Below are positions 32,617-40,842 of a stretch of DNA of 64,000 nucleotides, one piece after another. The notes beneath the pieces were generated by a model. That model saw only the letters and a program-made list of their open reading frames with translations, had not been told where the DNA came from and searched no databases. Origin of the DNA: Vulcanimicrobiota bacterium (GTDB lineage Bacteria; Vulcanimicrobiota; Xenobia; Xenobiales; JADMJV01). Where the stretch lies: positions 30,202 to 94,201 of the forward strand of contig JAEXNA010000208.1 in NCBI GenBank assembly GCA_023447635.1, given 5' to 3'. Numbering within the stretch: the first letter of the stretch is position 1; each line of letters begins with the position of its first letter. Both the position numbers and the translations under genes were made by a program.

Positions 32617-34160
32617 TAGAACATCCTGGGCGGTCCCGGAGGCCCGCCCCGATTGCCGCCGCGATTCCCCGAGCTCGAGCTCCGTGCCGCGCCTTTGTCG
32701 GCCGACAGAACCGACAGCACGACCTCTTCTCCCACGCCCAGCTCGCCTCCGACCAGTTCGGTATCGACTCCGTCAGATAGCCCCACCTTCACCGGATGAG
32801 CGACCAGTTCACCGCCCTGCAGAGTGTAAACGGTCGGTACCCTGGCCTCGGCTCTGGTACCCTTACCGGTCGAGGGTTTCTGGGGGGAGGGGGAAGCCGA
32901 GGTGGAGGGGAGAGCGGGCGGGCGGAAACTGAGCGCCTCGTTGGGCACTTTCAGCACGTCGGCTCGCTGCCGCTCGACGATATCCACCGTGGCGGTCATC
33001 CCCGGCTTCAGCTCTCCCTTCGGGTTGCTGGTGCGCACGATGACCAGGTAGGTCACCACTCCGCTGGTCGAAACCGGCGCCTGGCGGACCTCCGTGACCT
33101 GTCCCTGGAAGCTCTGGTCGGGAAAGGCGTCGACGGTAAAGGTGGCGGCAGCGCCCTGCTTCACTTTCGAGATGTCCGCTTCATCCACCGAAGTCTCGAC
33201 CTGCATCTGGCTCAGATCCTGGGCCAGGGTAAACAGGTTCGGCGCCTGCAGCTGCGCGGCTACCGTCTGCCCGGCCGTGATCGCCACGTCAAGCACCACG
33301 CCGTCGATCGGAGAGGTGATGGTGGTGCGCTCGAGATTGATCTCGGCCGTGCGAAGAGTGGCCTTGGCCTGGGTGACCTGCGCCTGGAAACCGCGGGCCC
33401 GAGCCTGGGCCGCCACCACCAGCTCCTGAGCCGCCTGCTGCTTGATCCGAGCCGACTCGACGTCGGTCTGCTTGGCGGCCACGTTGACCTCGGCCGATCG
33501 CAGACCCATCCTGGCGGTTTCCAGGTCGGCCACTGCAGAGACCACGTCAGCCTCGGCTCCCGAGTACGCCGTCTGCGAGGTGTCCAGGTCGGCCAGGGCG
33601 ATCAGCTCGCGGCCCTCCAGGTCCTGATTGCGCTGATAGCCCTTCAGCGCATTGTCCCGAGCGCCCTCGGCCTTGGTCAGACGCCCCTGCGCCGACGAGA
33701 TAGAAGCCTGGGCCGAAGCCACCCCGACTCGCGCCTGCTCTACCGTCGCCTGAGCCGACACCACGGCGGCCTGGGCGGCCTGCACGTTGGCCCGAGCGTT
33801 CGAGATGTCGGCCTGCGCGTTGGCCAGCGACGACTCGGCGTTGCTCACGCTGGCTTGAGCTTGAGTGATCGCGGTCTGGTAGGTCGATGGGTCCAGCTGA
33901 GCCAGCAGCTGCCCCTTTTTGACCACCGAGTTGTGCGTCACGTAAACCTGGTTAATGACGCCCGAGACCTGACTCCCCACGTCGATAGAGGTCACCGCCT
34001 GCAAGGTCCCGGTGGCGCTGACCTGGGCCGTGATGGTGCCCTTCTCCAGCACCGAGGTACGATAAGAAGGCGCCTTGGGTTGGGCCTCTTGCCTCCACCA
34101 CATGGCTCCCCCACCGAGCATCGCCAGCACGACGACCAATAGCGAAAGTTGTCTTATCAT
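32616..34160 (-). CDS. MacA/HlyD-type periplasmic adaptor
   Basis: 514 residues. ATG 34160 precedes a membrane anchor (LSLLVVVLAMLGGGAMWW); GTG 34172 is an alternative start with AGGAG closer. The split lipoyl domain (SIDVGSQVSGVINQVYVTHNSVVKKGQLLAQLD, later ITSPIDGVVLDVAITAGQTV) encloses an unusually long Ala/Gln-rich helical hairpin, about residues 85-290, with repeated AQAxVxxAxA heptads. Beta-barrel and MP domains follow (TFTVDAFPDQSFQGQVTEV). A Pro/Ser-rich segment precedes KVPNEAL-type strands, and the end is a Gly/Arg/Pro tail (NRGGNRGGPPGPPRMF) not typical of the family. It is first gene of adaptor-ATPase-permease order. The longer hairpin suggests a partner channel different from, or deeper docking than, the first exporter. 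Confidence 0.9.
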   Translation of the reverse strand: MIRQLSLLVVVLAMLGGGAMWWRQEAQPKAPSYRTSVLEKGTITAQVSATGTLQAVTSIDVGSQVSGVINQVYVTHNSVVKKGQLLAQLDPSTYQTAITQAQASVSNAESSLANAQADISNARANVQAAQAAVVSAQATVEQARVGVASAQASISSAQGRLTKAEGARDNALKGYQRNQDLEGRELIALADLDTSQTAYSGAEADVVSAVADLETARMGLRSAEVNVAAKQTDVESARIKQQAAQELVVAAQARARGFQAQVTQAKATLRTAEINLERTTITSPIDGVVLDVAITAGQTVAAQLQAPNLFTLAQDLSQMQVETSVDEADISKVKQGAAATFTVDAFPDQSFQGQVTEVRQAPVSTSGVVTYLVIVRTSNPKGELKPGMTATVDIVERQRADVLKVPNEALSFRPPALPSTSASPSPQKPSTGKGTRAEARVPTVYTLQGGELVAHPVKVGLSDGVDTELVGGELGVGEEVVLSVLSADKGAARSSSSGNRGGNRGGPPGPPRMF

Positions 34161-34311
34161 CTTCAGCGTCACCTCTCCTGATCTCAGCCTAAACTCCGAG
34201 ATCGGACTCTCCCTGAAGATTATGTAAGCCAAGGCTGGCAGAACTTAACGAAACTGTCCAAAAAGTGTCTAAAGCCACAGGTCCGCCCCAGCCCGGCCCG
34301 AAGGTTTCCCG

Positions 34312-34830
34312 GTGCACCCCCTCAGCAGGAAAAAGCTCTCACGAAGCCTGTTCAGCGCCCTCCTTGTCCTGAGCCTTGGCTTAGCAAGCGCGCAGGCCGC
34401 CCCCGCTCCCTGGAAGGTGGCGCAGCCGCCCCTGACCTTTTCGACTCCAACCGGCTTCAGCACGTCGCCCAATAAGGTCACGAGCGCCAGTTTCGAACTG
34501 TTCGATCCGTCGCGCAACATGGAACTGCTGGTCTCGCCCGGCAGCGAGGGGAAGATCCCCATTCCGCGCTACCTCAAAGAGTTTCCGGCGATGCTCAAGG
34601 CCCGTGGCAACACGGTGGTGTCCAGCACCTCGCTCAAAGTCGACGGCGACCCGGCCGCCTTCTTCGTGATCAAGGGGCTGGTGCCCGAAGCTGTCGAGTC
34701 GGTCTACGTCTATGTCACCCCGGCCAAAGCCGGCGCTTACAGCCTGGTGCTGAACTATCCAGCGGCCCAGCGAGATCGCGCGGTCCCTCTCATGAAAGAG
34801 CTGCTCAAAGGGCTCAAGCTCCGGCGCTAA
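34312..34830 (+). CDS. Exported protein, 172 aa, unknown function
   Basis: GTG start at 34312 with AAGG seven bases upstream. A Sec signal peptide (LFSALLVLSLGLASAQAA) precedes a ~140-residue mature domain that looks like a compact alpha/beta fold: LTFSTPTGFSTSPNKVTSASFELFD, IPIPRYLKEFPAMLKARG, VYVYVTPAKAGAYSLVLNYP and a terminal amphipathic helix. The order strand-helix-strands-helix, with a query on a small exported protein, recalls PsbP/MogI-like exported domains, but similarity is too weak to name one. A notable parallel is the exported protein at 37255-37821, with the same size and a similar end (VYADGAAGEARKLVNQLLKK). The two may be distant paralogues flanking the DUF4178 gene. It converges on the cluster at 34835-40368. 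Confidence 0.65.
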   Translation: MHPLSRKKLSRSLFSALLVLSLGLASAQAAPAPWKVAQPPLTFSTPTGFSTSPNKVTSASFELFDPSRNMELLVSPGSEGKIPIPRYLKEFPAMLKARGNTVVSSTSLKVDGDPAAFFVIKGLVPEAVESVYVYVTPAKAGAYSLVLNYPAAQRDRAVPLMKELLKGLKLRR

Positions 34831-34834
34831 CGCG

Positions 34835-35323
34835 CTATTTGTGGCTGTAGCTCGAAGATGACGAGCGCGAGGAGGGGTAGGTCCGGCCTCGGGCGCTGGT
34901 CCCGACCACGACGACGCCGCCTCCCCCTCCGTCGCCGTCTTCGGCCAGGGGCACGTCCTGGGATAACCGGACAAAGGTCGACGCCGCCGCCGTTTCCAAG
35001 CCGTTCAATCGCTCCGCGAAGGGGACCGTCGATTCCACCGCCAACTGGGCGGCCTTCTCGTCGAGAAAGCGCGGCATGTCGGCCGAGGAAAGCAGAAGCT
35101 GGCTACTCTGGGCGGCCAGCGCGCCCTGAAACTCGGCGACGGAGCGCTCGGGATAAGCCCAGGCGGGCGGCATCGGCCGCGACGCCTGCACCATCACCGC
35201 CTGCGCCGTGGCCTGCGCGCCGCGTCGGGGCAGCGAGCCTCCGCTGGCGTGAGCCTGCCTCCAACCTAACCAGAGGACCAGCATCACGGCCAACGCCGTA
35301 TAGACCTTTTGCCCGCTATCCAT
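34835..35323 (-). CDS. Small single-pass membrane protein with Ser/Gly-rich tail
   Basis: 162 residues. ATG 35323 lies inside the end of the DUF4178 gene (8-base overlap), so it is translationally coupled. One N-terminal hydrophobic segment (ALAVMLVLWLGW), possibly an uncleaved anchor, then a helical region (FLDEKAAQLAVESTVPFAERLNGLETAAASTFVRL). The tail is low complexity, with a run of Gly, a VVVVG segment and SSRSSSSSYSHK. No family recognised. As last gene of the DUF4178/GDYXXLXY cluster it is probably an envelope protein of the same process. The overlap and codon pattern support it being real. Confidence 0.6.
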   Translation of the reverse strand: MDSGQKVYTALAVMLVLWLGWRQAHASGGSLPRRGAQATAQAVMVQASRPMPPAWAYPERSVAEFQGALAAQSSQLLLSSADMPRFLDEKAAQLAVESTVPFAERLNGLETAAASTFVRLSQDVPLAEDGDGGGGGVVVVGTSARGRTYPSSRSSSSSYSHK

Positions 35324-37262
35324 GGTCCGACTCCAGCCAGCGACGTTTTTCGAACTCGTTCCGGCTCATCATAGCCAGACCTGGGGGCACCGACAGCAGC
35401 AGCAGGACCAGGAACAGTGAGCCGATCGGCGAGCCCGGCTGCATCTGATACAGCTTCAGGTCCAGAACGCAGCGCACCGGATCGCCGGCCTTGGGCGCCC
35501 CGCCCTTGGACGCCCGCAAGGGCGGCAGGTAGGCCGAGGCCGGTCCAAAAGTCGGCGTCAGCTTCAGCAGCGCTGCCCCTGGCGCAAACGGTCCGAAGTA
35601 CATCTCGCCCTCGGCGCGGGAGAAGCGGCCCTCCTTGACCAGAGCGGTGGCATCCGAGGAAGTCGGGCCGCCGGGAGAGGCGATCTCGGCCTTCAGCTCC
35701 AGATACCCCTCGGGCAGCTTCGAAGCCGAAACCTCCAGCCGCAAGTTGCCCTGGACGGAAGGCAAGGTCTGTTCCGCCACCATTCCCGTTCGGGTCAACG
35801 GCACGCCCGCTCCCTCCCACAGAAGGCGCTCCTTAGGCAGCAAGGCTCCGCTGATGAGGAGAAGCAGACTGACCGCCAAAGCGATTCCGGCGATCTTGCT
35901 GTACCGTTCCGGGCGATACGGGTTGGGCTGATGCGGCGCCTGGCTCCAGGAATCGCGCAGCGGTCCCAGCGCAGGGTGGATGCTCTGACGCTCCTCGCGA
36001 GTGAGGTAGCGTCCGACACTCCAGGTGATGTCGGTGTCGGCCTGAGAGGCCGAAAGCAGGTAGGGAGGCGCCACGTAATCCCAACTGTGGCTCGTATCGC
36101 CGCTTCGTAGTCGCCAATAAAACTCTCCCACCACCCGTCCCGTGGTGACCTGGCTGGCTTGGAAATGACGGAAGGTCTGCCCCTGACAACTTAAGCTTTC
36201 TCGCGACGGCAATCCTACCGGCTCGCCGCTGCTAGAGAGTGGGACTCCAGCCAGGGGCGAAAAGAGGGTGAAATGTCCGTTGCTCAGCGACAGCCAGCGG
36301 TAGCCGTGCCAGCGGTTGTAGAGCAGAAACTCGGTCCAGGGGTACACTACCCCTTCGACCGTGGTCGACGACTCGACGTAGCCGATCAGGCGGAACAGCC
36401 CTTCGGGCAAACGGAGTTCGCTACCCAGCGGCAGCAGCGAACGCTCGGCCAGTTCCCGAGCCCGCTCGACCATGTCGCCCAACGCCACCACCTGAGGCTG
36501 ACTGCTGTCCATCCGGCTGCCACAGTACTGGCAGGCGTAGGTCCGGCTCTGCGCTCCGGTCATCAGTTCGAAAGGAGCGCCGCAGCCGGTGCAGTTCACC
36601 GAACGCACCTGCTCGGACGGAACGGCGATTCCGGGCGACTCCTCTACCCTGAGCCCCTGGAAGGAAAGGTCAGAAAACGTCAGCCACTGCCCGGCGTAGA
36701 GTGAAGGCGGGTCGGACAGATAGTCCACCGTCACCCCGCTCCCGTCGCCAGCGCGAAAGTCGACCGAAGCGTAGGCCTGACCGGCCGGCGGAGTGAACGG
36801 AAGCTCTCCCTCGTAGCTACCAACCTGAATCGACTTGGTATCGAGGGCGACGTAAAGGCGACCGCCGATCCTCTCGACCTCGCCCAGCCTGGGGGGCGAG
36901 AGCAGCCTGGCGTTCCCTTCCCAGGCCAGCTCGTCGCAAAGGAAGTACTGCCCCATCGCCTCGCCCAGCCAGCCCGGCCGACCGTCGTCGTGAGTCAGGA
37001 ACCATTCGTTCCAATAGCCGTCGCCATAGACCAACTGCAGACGACCGGATACGGTAAAGCCGCGCCCCTGATAGGCGCCTCGCGTCCCCACCTGAATCAG
37101 CGTCCCGTCCGGCTGGCATTCGGCAACCTTGCCCAGAAGCTCTAGACCCAGGTCGCGGCGTACCAGCATATGCCCGCAGGACGCGCACACCGTGTAGGGG
37201 GCTCGCTCGCTACGAAATCCGATGCCGGCACCGCAACCGGGACAGGTCGAACGCTCAGTCAA
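35316..37262 (-). CDS. DUF4178 protein with two zinc ribbons and membrane anchors
   Basis: 648 residues. TTG at 37262 is chosen because it keeps the first zinc ribbon and gives an 8-base overlap with the upstream gene. Zinc ribbons: Cys7/10/26/29 and Cys224/227/244/247. After each comes a DUF4178 unit: GRGFTVSGRLQLVYGDGYWNEWFL at ~67-90 and EGLFRLIGYVESSTTVEGVVYPWTEFLLY at ~285-315, each followed by GYRWLSLSNGHF- or WLGEAMGQYFL-type strands. A helix at ~455-475 and another near 620-640 place the intervening ~140-residue beta domain outside the cytoplasm. DUF4178 proteins are often near polyamine or DUF350 membrane genes; none is seen here. Function unknown; likely a cytoplasmic zinc-binding sensor or scaffold with an exported domain. 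Confidence 0.78.
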   Translation of the reverse strand: MTERSTCPGCGAGIGFRSERAPYTVCASCGHMLVRRDLGLELLGKVAECQPDGTLIQVGTRGAYQGRGFTVSGRLQLVYGDGYWNEWFLTHDDGRPGWLGEAMGQYFLCDELAWEGNARLLSPPRLGEVERIGGRLYVALDTKSIQVGSYEGELPFTPPAGQAYASVDFRAGDGSGVTVDYLSDPPSLYAGQWLTFSDLSFQGLRVEESPGIAVPSEQVRSVNCTGCGAPFELMTGAQSRTYACQYCGSRMDSSQPQVVALGDMVERARELAERSLLPLGSELRLPEGLFRLIGYVESSTTVEGVVYPWTEFLLYNRWHGYRWLSLSNGHFTLFSPLAGVPLSSSGEPVGLPSRESLSCQGQTFRHFQASQVTTGRVVGEFYWRLRSGDTSHSWDYVAPPYLLSASQADTDITWSVGRYLTREERQSIHPALGPLRDSWSQAPHQPNPYRPERYSKIAGIALAVSLLLLISGALLPKERLLWEGAGVPLTRTGMVAEQTLPSVQGNLRLEVSASKLPEGYLELKAEIASPGGPTSSDATALVKEGRFSRAEGEMYFGPFAPGAALLKLTPTFGPASAYLPPLRASKGGAPKAGDPVRCVLDLKLYQMQPGSPIGSLFLVLLLLSVPPGLAMMSRNEFEKRRWLESDHG

Positions 37263-37821
37263 CGGCGGCCTTCTTCAGGAGCTGATTGACCAGCTTCCGG
37301 GCTTCCCCGGCCGCGCCGTCGGCGTAGACCACGGTGAAGACGTAGGCGACCGGTGGCCCGCTCTTTCGGGTAGGGCGCAGGAAGAGGAAAAAGCAGCGAT
37401 GGCCTCCTCCCAGATCTTCCATGACCTTGTAGAGACAGCCCTCGCCCGGGGCCCATTTGACCACCTCGGGCTCGGGAAGGCGGAACCCCTGCGACTGGAG
37501 CTCGCTCTTCCAGCTGTTCTGCAGCTCGGACAGCAGCAGCGGAGCGGTGGAATCGCCTTTGGCGCGACGGACGGTTATCCAGAGCTTACGAGTAGGGTTG
37601 GCCAGCATGTAGGCCACGGCCGGACCCGACAGCTTTCCTTCCGGCACCCACCTGTCGCGCTGGGTAGCGTATTCCGGCTGGGCCAAACGCTGGAACCCGG
37701 CAAAGCGAGGCAGTCGCAGCGCCCCTTCGAAGAATCCGTCCTCGGCCGACAAAGCCGGACTCGCCACCCAAAACAAGAGCAGCGCCAGCATCACCCTCGC
37801 CCTCGTCTCGACCCCTGACAT
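37255..37821 (-). CDS. Exported protein, 188 aa, unknown function
   Basis: ATG 37821 has GGGGGAG just upstream; the frame extension to 37860 is not needed. A Sec signal peptide (VMLALLLFWVASPALSA) is followed by an alpha/beta domain with LWITVRRAKGD, LLLSELQNSWKSELQSQGF, CLYKVMEDLGGGHRCFFLFLRP and VAYVFTVVYADGAAGEARKLVNQLL. Two Cys residues about 14 apart (GCLYK and HRCFF) could form a disulfide. It overlaps the DUF4178 gene by eight bases, so the two are likely co-translated. Gross layout is similar to the exported protein at 34312-34830. No family named. Confidence 0.68.
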   Translation of the reverse strand: MSGVETRARVMLALLLFWVASPALSAEDGFFEGALRLPRFAGFQRLAQPEYATQRDRWVPEGKLSGPAVAYMLANPTRKLWITVRRAKGDSTAPLLLSELQNSWKSELQSQGFRLPEPEVVKWAPGEGCLYKVMEDLGGGHRCFFLFLRPTRKSGPPVAYVFTVVYADGAAGEARKLVNQLLKKAAVD

Positions 37822-37898
37822 AGACCACTCCCCCCGACCCAAAATCCTTGGCAGCTCCATTCCCTCCCCCGATCCCCACTCCTGGTAGCGAAGGCGCG

Positions 37899-38360
37899 TC
37901 AGGGCTCGATGCGCCGGAGTTGAGGATCGAGCAGAGCGACCAGGATAGGATAGCCCTCGCGGTCGACCCGCAGTTCACCGTAGCGGGCCCCGGTGAAAAG
38001 CGGCCCCTGTCCCTCCTGAAAGAAGAAGCTCTCGGTATCGAACAGCACCCGACCCTGCTCTCGGTGGTAATGGAGCGCCGTTCGTCCGGTCAGCGGTCGC
38101 GTCGAAAGTGAGGTCGCCACGCCCCGGTCGTCAAGCTCGAGATAGATCACCCCTTCGTCGGGGGCGGACTCGGGAAGCTTTTGGGTCAGGGCGTAGTTTA
38201 GCGCCATGAAGTCGCCCTGCATCAGAGAGCGCGGGTCGACCGGGGCCAGTTCCAGGATCACCGTTCTCCCCTGGTCGAGAGCGCGCTCTTTGCTCGCTAT
38301 CAGGAGGTTGATGGTCGCCAAGACCAGGGCTAGGCCCAGCAGCGAAAGCTTAGAACGCAT
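37899..38360 (-). CDS. GDYXXLXY-motif protein
   Basis: 153 residues with one N-terminal membrane helix (LSLLGLALVLATINLLIA) and the defining motif QGDFMALNY (GDYXXLXY with Phe for Tyr) at ~48-56, preceded by PVDPRSLMQ. The rest is beta-rich, with GVIYLELDDRG, GRVLFDTESFFFQEG and the closing RYGELRVDREGYPILVALLDPQLRRI. In known genomes, GDYXXLXY proteins are encoded next to DUF2157/DUF4401 membrane proteins, exactly as here: it overlaps that gene by 11 bases. The three together form a membrane system of unknown function. The C-terminal domain should face the periplasm. Confidence 0.88.
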   Translation of the reverse strand: MRSKLSLLGLALVLATINLLIASKERALDQGRTVILELAPVDPRSLMQGDFMALNYALTQKLPESAPDEGVIYLELDDRGVATSLSTRPLTGRTALHYHREQGRVLFDTESFFFQEGQGPLFTGARYGELRVDREGYPILVALLDPQLRRIEP

Positions 38361-40368
38361 GCCGGGCCACCGCGCCTCTCATCCCCGACCGGACCAGCAA
38401 AAGCAGCAGACCGCTGGCGACCAGGGTCGCTGACTTGGCCAGAAAGCTCAGGTCGAGGTTGTAGTAGTAGAGCACTCCGAACACCAGCAGGGCCAGAATA
38501 GAGAGGCGTGAGGCGCCGGCGCTGCGGGTGTGGAAGGCCAGCATAAAGACCAGCAGCGCCGCCATCAGTCCCGGCATGGTGAAGGTCAAGGCTCCCAGCA
38601 ATAGCAGTCCCGCCACGGCCGTCAGCGGGGCTTGCAGGCGCACCGCGTTGGCGGCTGCCAGCACGGTCAGCCCGACCGCCAGCAGTCCCGGCTGCGGCGC
38701 TCCCCAACTCCAACCTAATCCCCAACCCCAGCCCCAGGTGAGTCCGGAGTTCCAGACCCCCACCATCAGGAGAAAGCCAAAACACCAGCCCAGGGCCACC
38801 GCCCCGTGCCACTGGCGCCAGCGGCTCAGCAGCCATCCGCGCTGCCCGATGAGTAGCCGGGATAGCCCCAGGGCGACGGCCAGCAACCACCAGTTCAGGG
38901 CCCAGCCGCCCGCCCAGGACCAGAGGAACAGCCCTCCGCTGATCACCGAAGCGAAAGCGAACAGGCCGCAGCCCAGCCGGTCCTTGAACCAGAGAAGGCC
39001 GACCCCTTGCAGGAAGAAGGCCACGCCCAGAGCCGCTTCGACCGTCATACCGCTGATGGCGGTCATTCCCAGCATGACCATCAACTGGCCGGCCAGATTC
39101 ACCGCCAGGCACAGGTAGGCCAGAAACTCCGAACGTTCGCCCAGGGCCCGACGCCCCAGGATAGTTCCCGCCCAGAGCAGTAGCCCGGTCACCATCATCC
39201 CGCTCTCGCTACCGCTGAGCCCCAGTCCTACGAAGCCCAGGAAGAACCAGGAGGAAAGCCAGGCGCCGACCGCCGCCAGCACGCTGACGTAGGCGGGCGT
39301 GGGACGCAGATGTCGACGCTGCTCCCCGTCCGGCAGGCTGTCCAGCAGTCCGTTGCTGGCCAGAACCTCGAACAGATCCGGCTCGGCCGAGCGCGCCGAA
39401 GGCAGAGACGCCTCGGGGGCGATCTCACGGTCGACGCGGCGCAGCCAGGAAGCCGCCAGGGTTACCTCGGCCAGCAAGGCCAGGGCGATCAAGAGCATCC
39501 CCGGCACGTCCCAGCCGATCAGGGCGCGAATCGTAGCCGCAGCCGCTAACACGGTCAGGGAGAAAACCGGGACGGCCAGACGCCGCAGCGGCCAACTGTT
39601 CCGGTGCCGAGTCATCGACCAGCCGGCTACCCCCAGACACAGAGCCAGAGAGGGCAGGTAGGCCTCACCCTCCCAAAAGGCAGCGCAACCCGCAACCGTC
39701 AGGGGAGTCATCGCATTGGCGAACAGGGCGTCGCCCAGCCCCGCCTTCATCCAGGCGTGGCTGGGGCGCAGGCGGTTCCAGAGGACGGCCAGGCCTCCCG
39801 AGAAGGCGGCGTAGGCCAGAGCGAGGCCGGCCAAGCCTACCGAGATACGCTGGTCCCAGTAGAGCACCAAAGTGAGGTTCAGAAGCACCGCCTGAGAGGC
39901 CCAGATAAGGTTCGAGCGACCGCTCAGACACCAGGGAACAATCAGGGCCGACCAGGTCAGGAACAGAGCGAAGGCATCCGCTCCCGTCTGGTAGATCTGA
40001 CCAAACACAGCCAGCAGCGCTCCCACCAGCATACAGGCGGTCCAGAGCAGGGCTTTCCCGCTCAGGCTGTCGGCCTCTCGCAGTCGACTTCCGACCCAGG
40101 CGCCCACCAGCAGGGTCTGCAGCAAGCCCAACTTCTGAAGATGAGGAAGCGCCTGCCAGTTGTAGGCGCCAAAAACGACCACCCCCGCGACCAGCAGGAT
40201 CAGGCCGAAGACCAGGCACCAGTCGCGCAAATAGCCGGCCCAGCGCTCCCGCGCGGGCGGCTTGGTCGCCCACTCGATGGCCAGTTTATATTCGCGGTCA
40301 GAAAGCCCGCGGCGCTCGTACAGTTCGACGAGGTCGGACGGGGGCACCCCGGGCAAGCGGAACTCCAT
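38350..40368 (-). CDS. DUF2157-DUF4401 fused polytopic membrane protein
   Basis: 672 residues with about 18 hydrophobic segments. N-terminal ~70 residues are cytoplasmic (SDLVELYERRGLSDREYKLAIEWATKPP), followed by the DUF2157 signature ERWAGYLRDWCLVFGLILLVAGVVVFGAYNWQALPHLQKLGLL. Around residue 350, RHLRPTPAYVSVLAAVGAWLSSWFFLGFVGLGL is the entry motif of DUF4401, whose helices continue to the end. In most bacteria these are two genes; here they are joined by a ~40-residue soluble linker containing FEVLASNGLLDSLPDGEQ. It overlaps the GDYXXLXY gene by 11 bases. Unusual aromatic run: a stretch of alternating Trp-Gly (LTWGWGWGLGWSWG) near residue 575. Function unknown, inner membrane. Confidence 0.85.
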   Translation of the reverse strand: MEFRLPGVPPSDLVELYERRGLSDREYKLAIEWATKPPARERWAGYLRDWCLVFGLILLVAGVVVFGAYNWQALPHLQKLGLLQTLLVGAWVGSRLREADSLSGKALLWTACMLVGALLAVFGQIYQTGADAFALFLTWSALIVPWCLSGRSNLIWASQAVLLNLTLVLYWDQRISVGLAGLALAYAAFSGGLAVLWNRLRPSHAWMKAGLGDALFANAMTPLTVAGCAAFWEGEAYLPSLALCLGVAGWSMTRHRNSWPLRRLAVPVFSLTVLAAAATIRALIGWDVPGMLLIALALLAEVTLAASWLRRVDREIAPEASLPSARSAEPDLFEVLASNGLLDSLPDGEQRRHLRPTPAYVSVLAAVGAWLSSWFFLGFVGLGLSGSESGMMVTGLLLWAGTILGRRALGERSEFLAYLCLAVNLAGQLMVMLGMTAISGMTVEAALGVAFFLQGVGLLWFKDRLGCGLFAFASVISGGLFLWSWAGGWALNWWLLAVALGLSRLLIGQRGWLLSRWRQWHGAVALGWCFGFLLMVGVWNSGLTWGWGWGLGWSWGAPQPGLLAVGLTVLAAANAVRLQAPLTAVAGLLLLGALTFTMPGLMAALLVFMLAFHTRSAGASRLSILALLVFGVLYYYNLDLSFLAKSATLVASGLLLLLVRSGMRGAVARHAF

Positions 40369-40399
40369 GCCCCCATTATCGCCTCTCGGAAGCGCCCTG

Positions 40400-40645
40400 T
40401 CAGGAGGGCGAACGACCCAAAAACCGATCCTTTTCTTCGGCGGAGATCTCCCGCGTCTCGCGGCAGACCGGACAGGAGAGCAAGAAGCGGGTCTTATAGG
40501 GGATGAGCGGGATAAAAAACAGCGAGAAGTAGGTCCGCTGGCGGTGGATCGGCCACTCCGAGCTATTGTGGCATCTCGGGCAGTCCATCAGGCCGATGCT
40601 GCCGAGCTGTTCGGTTTTTCGGTCGCCGAAACCAAAGATGATCAT
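40400..40645 (-). CDS. Zinc-ribbon small protein
   Basis: 81 residues. Two CxxC pairs (MDCPRCHN and LSCPVCRE) separated by ~36 residues form a zinc ribbon. Between them lies RQRTYFSLFFIPLIPYKTRFLL, the aromatic/hydrophobic core seen in the zinc-ribbon_15 type family. A start of MIIFGFGDRKTEQLG is typical of that family. GGAGG abuts the ATG at 40645, unusually close. It is upstream of the DUF2157-DUF4401 gene by 31 bases and in the same direction, so it may lead that cluster. Molecular role unknown; the family is small and presumably cytoplasmic. Confidence 0.8.
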   Translation of the reverse strand: MIIFGFGDRKTEQLGSIGLMDCPRCHNSSEWPIHRQRTYFSLFFIPLIPYKTRFLLSCPVCRETREISAEEKDRFLGRSPS

Positions 40646-40842
40646 CCTCCGGGGTTCTGGGCTCCGAGGGTCCGGGACCTGCCGCCGAAACGGGGGATGG
40701 AGGGAAACCTTCCGGGCAGAGGGCAGTTGGAGAGGCCTCCGACCTGTCGACTTTTGTAAAGCGTTTCTAAAGATCTCGTCATCGTGGCCGAACGCCCCCG
40801 AACCGACAAGGAGGAGACCTAGCCACCGTCGACCATGTCCAC

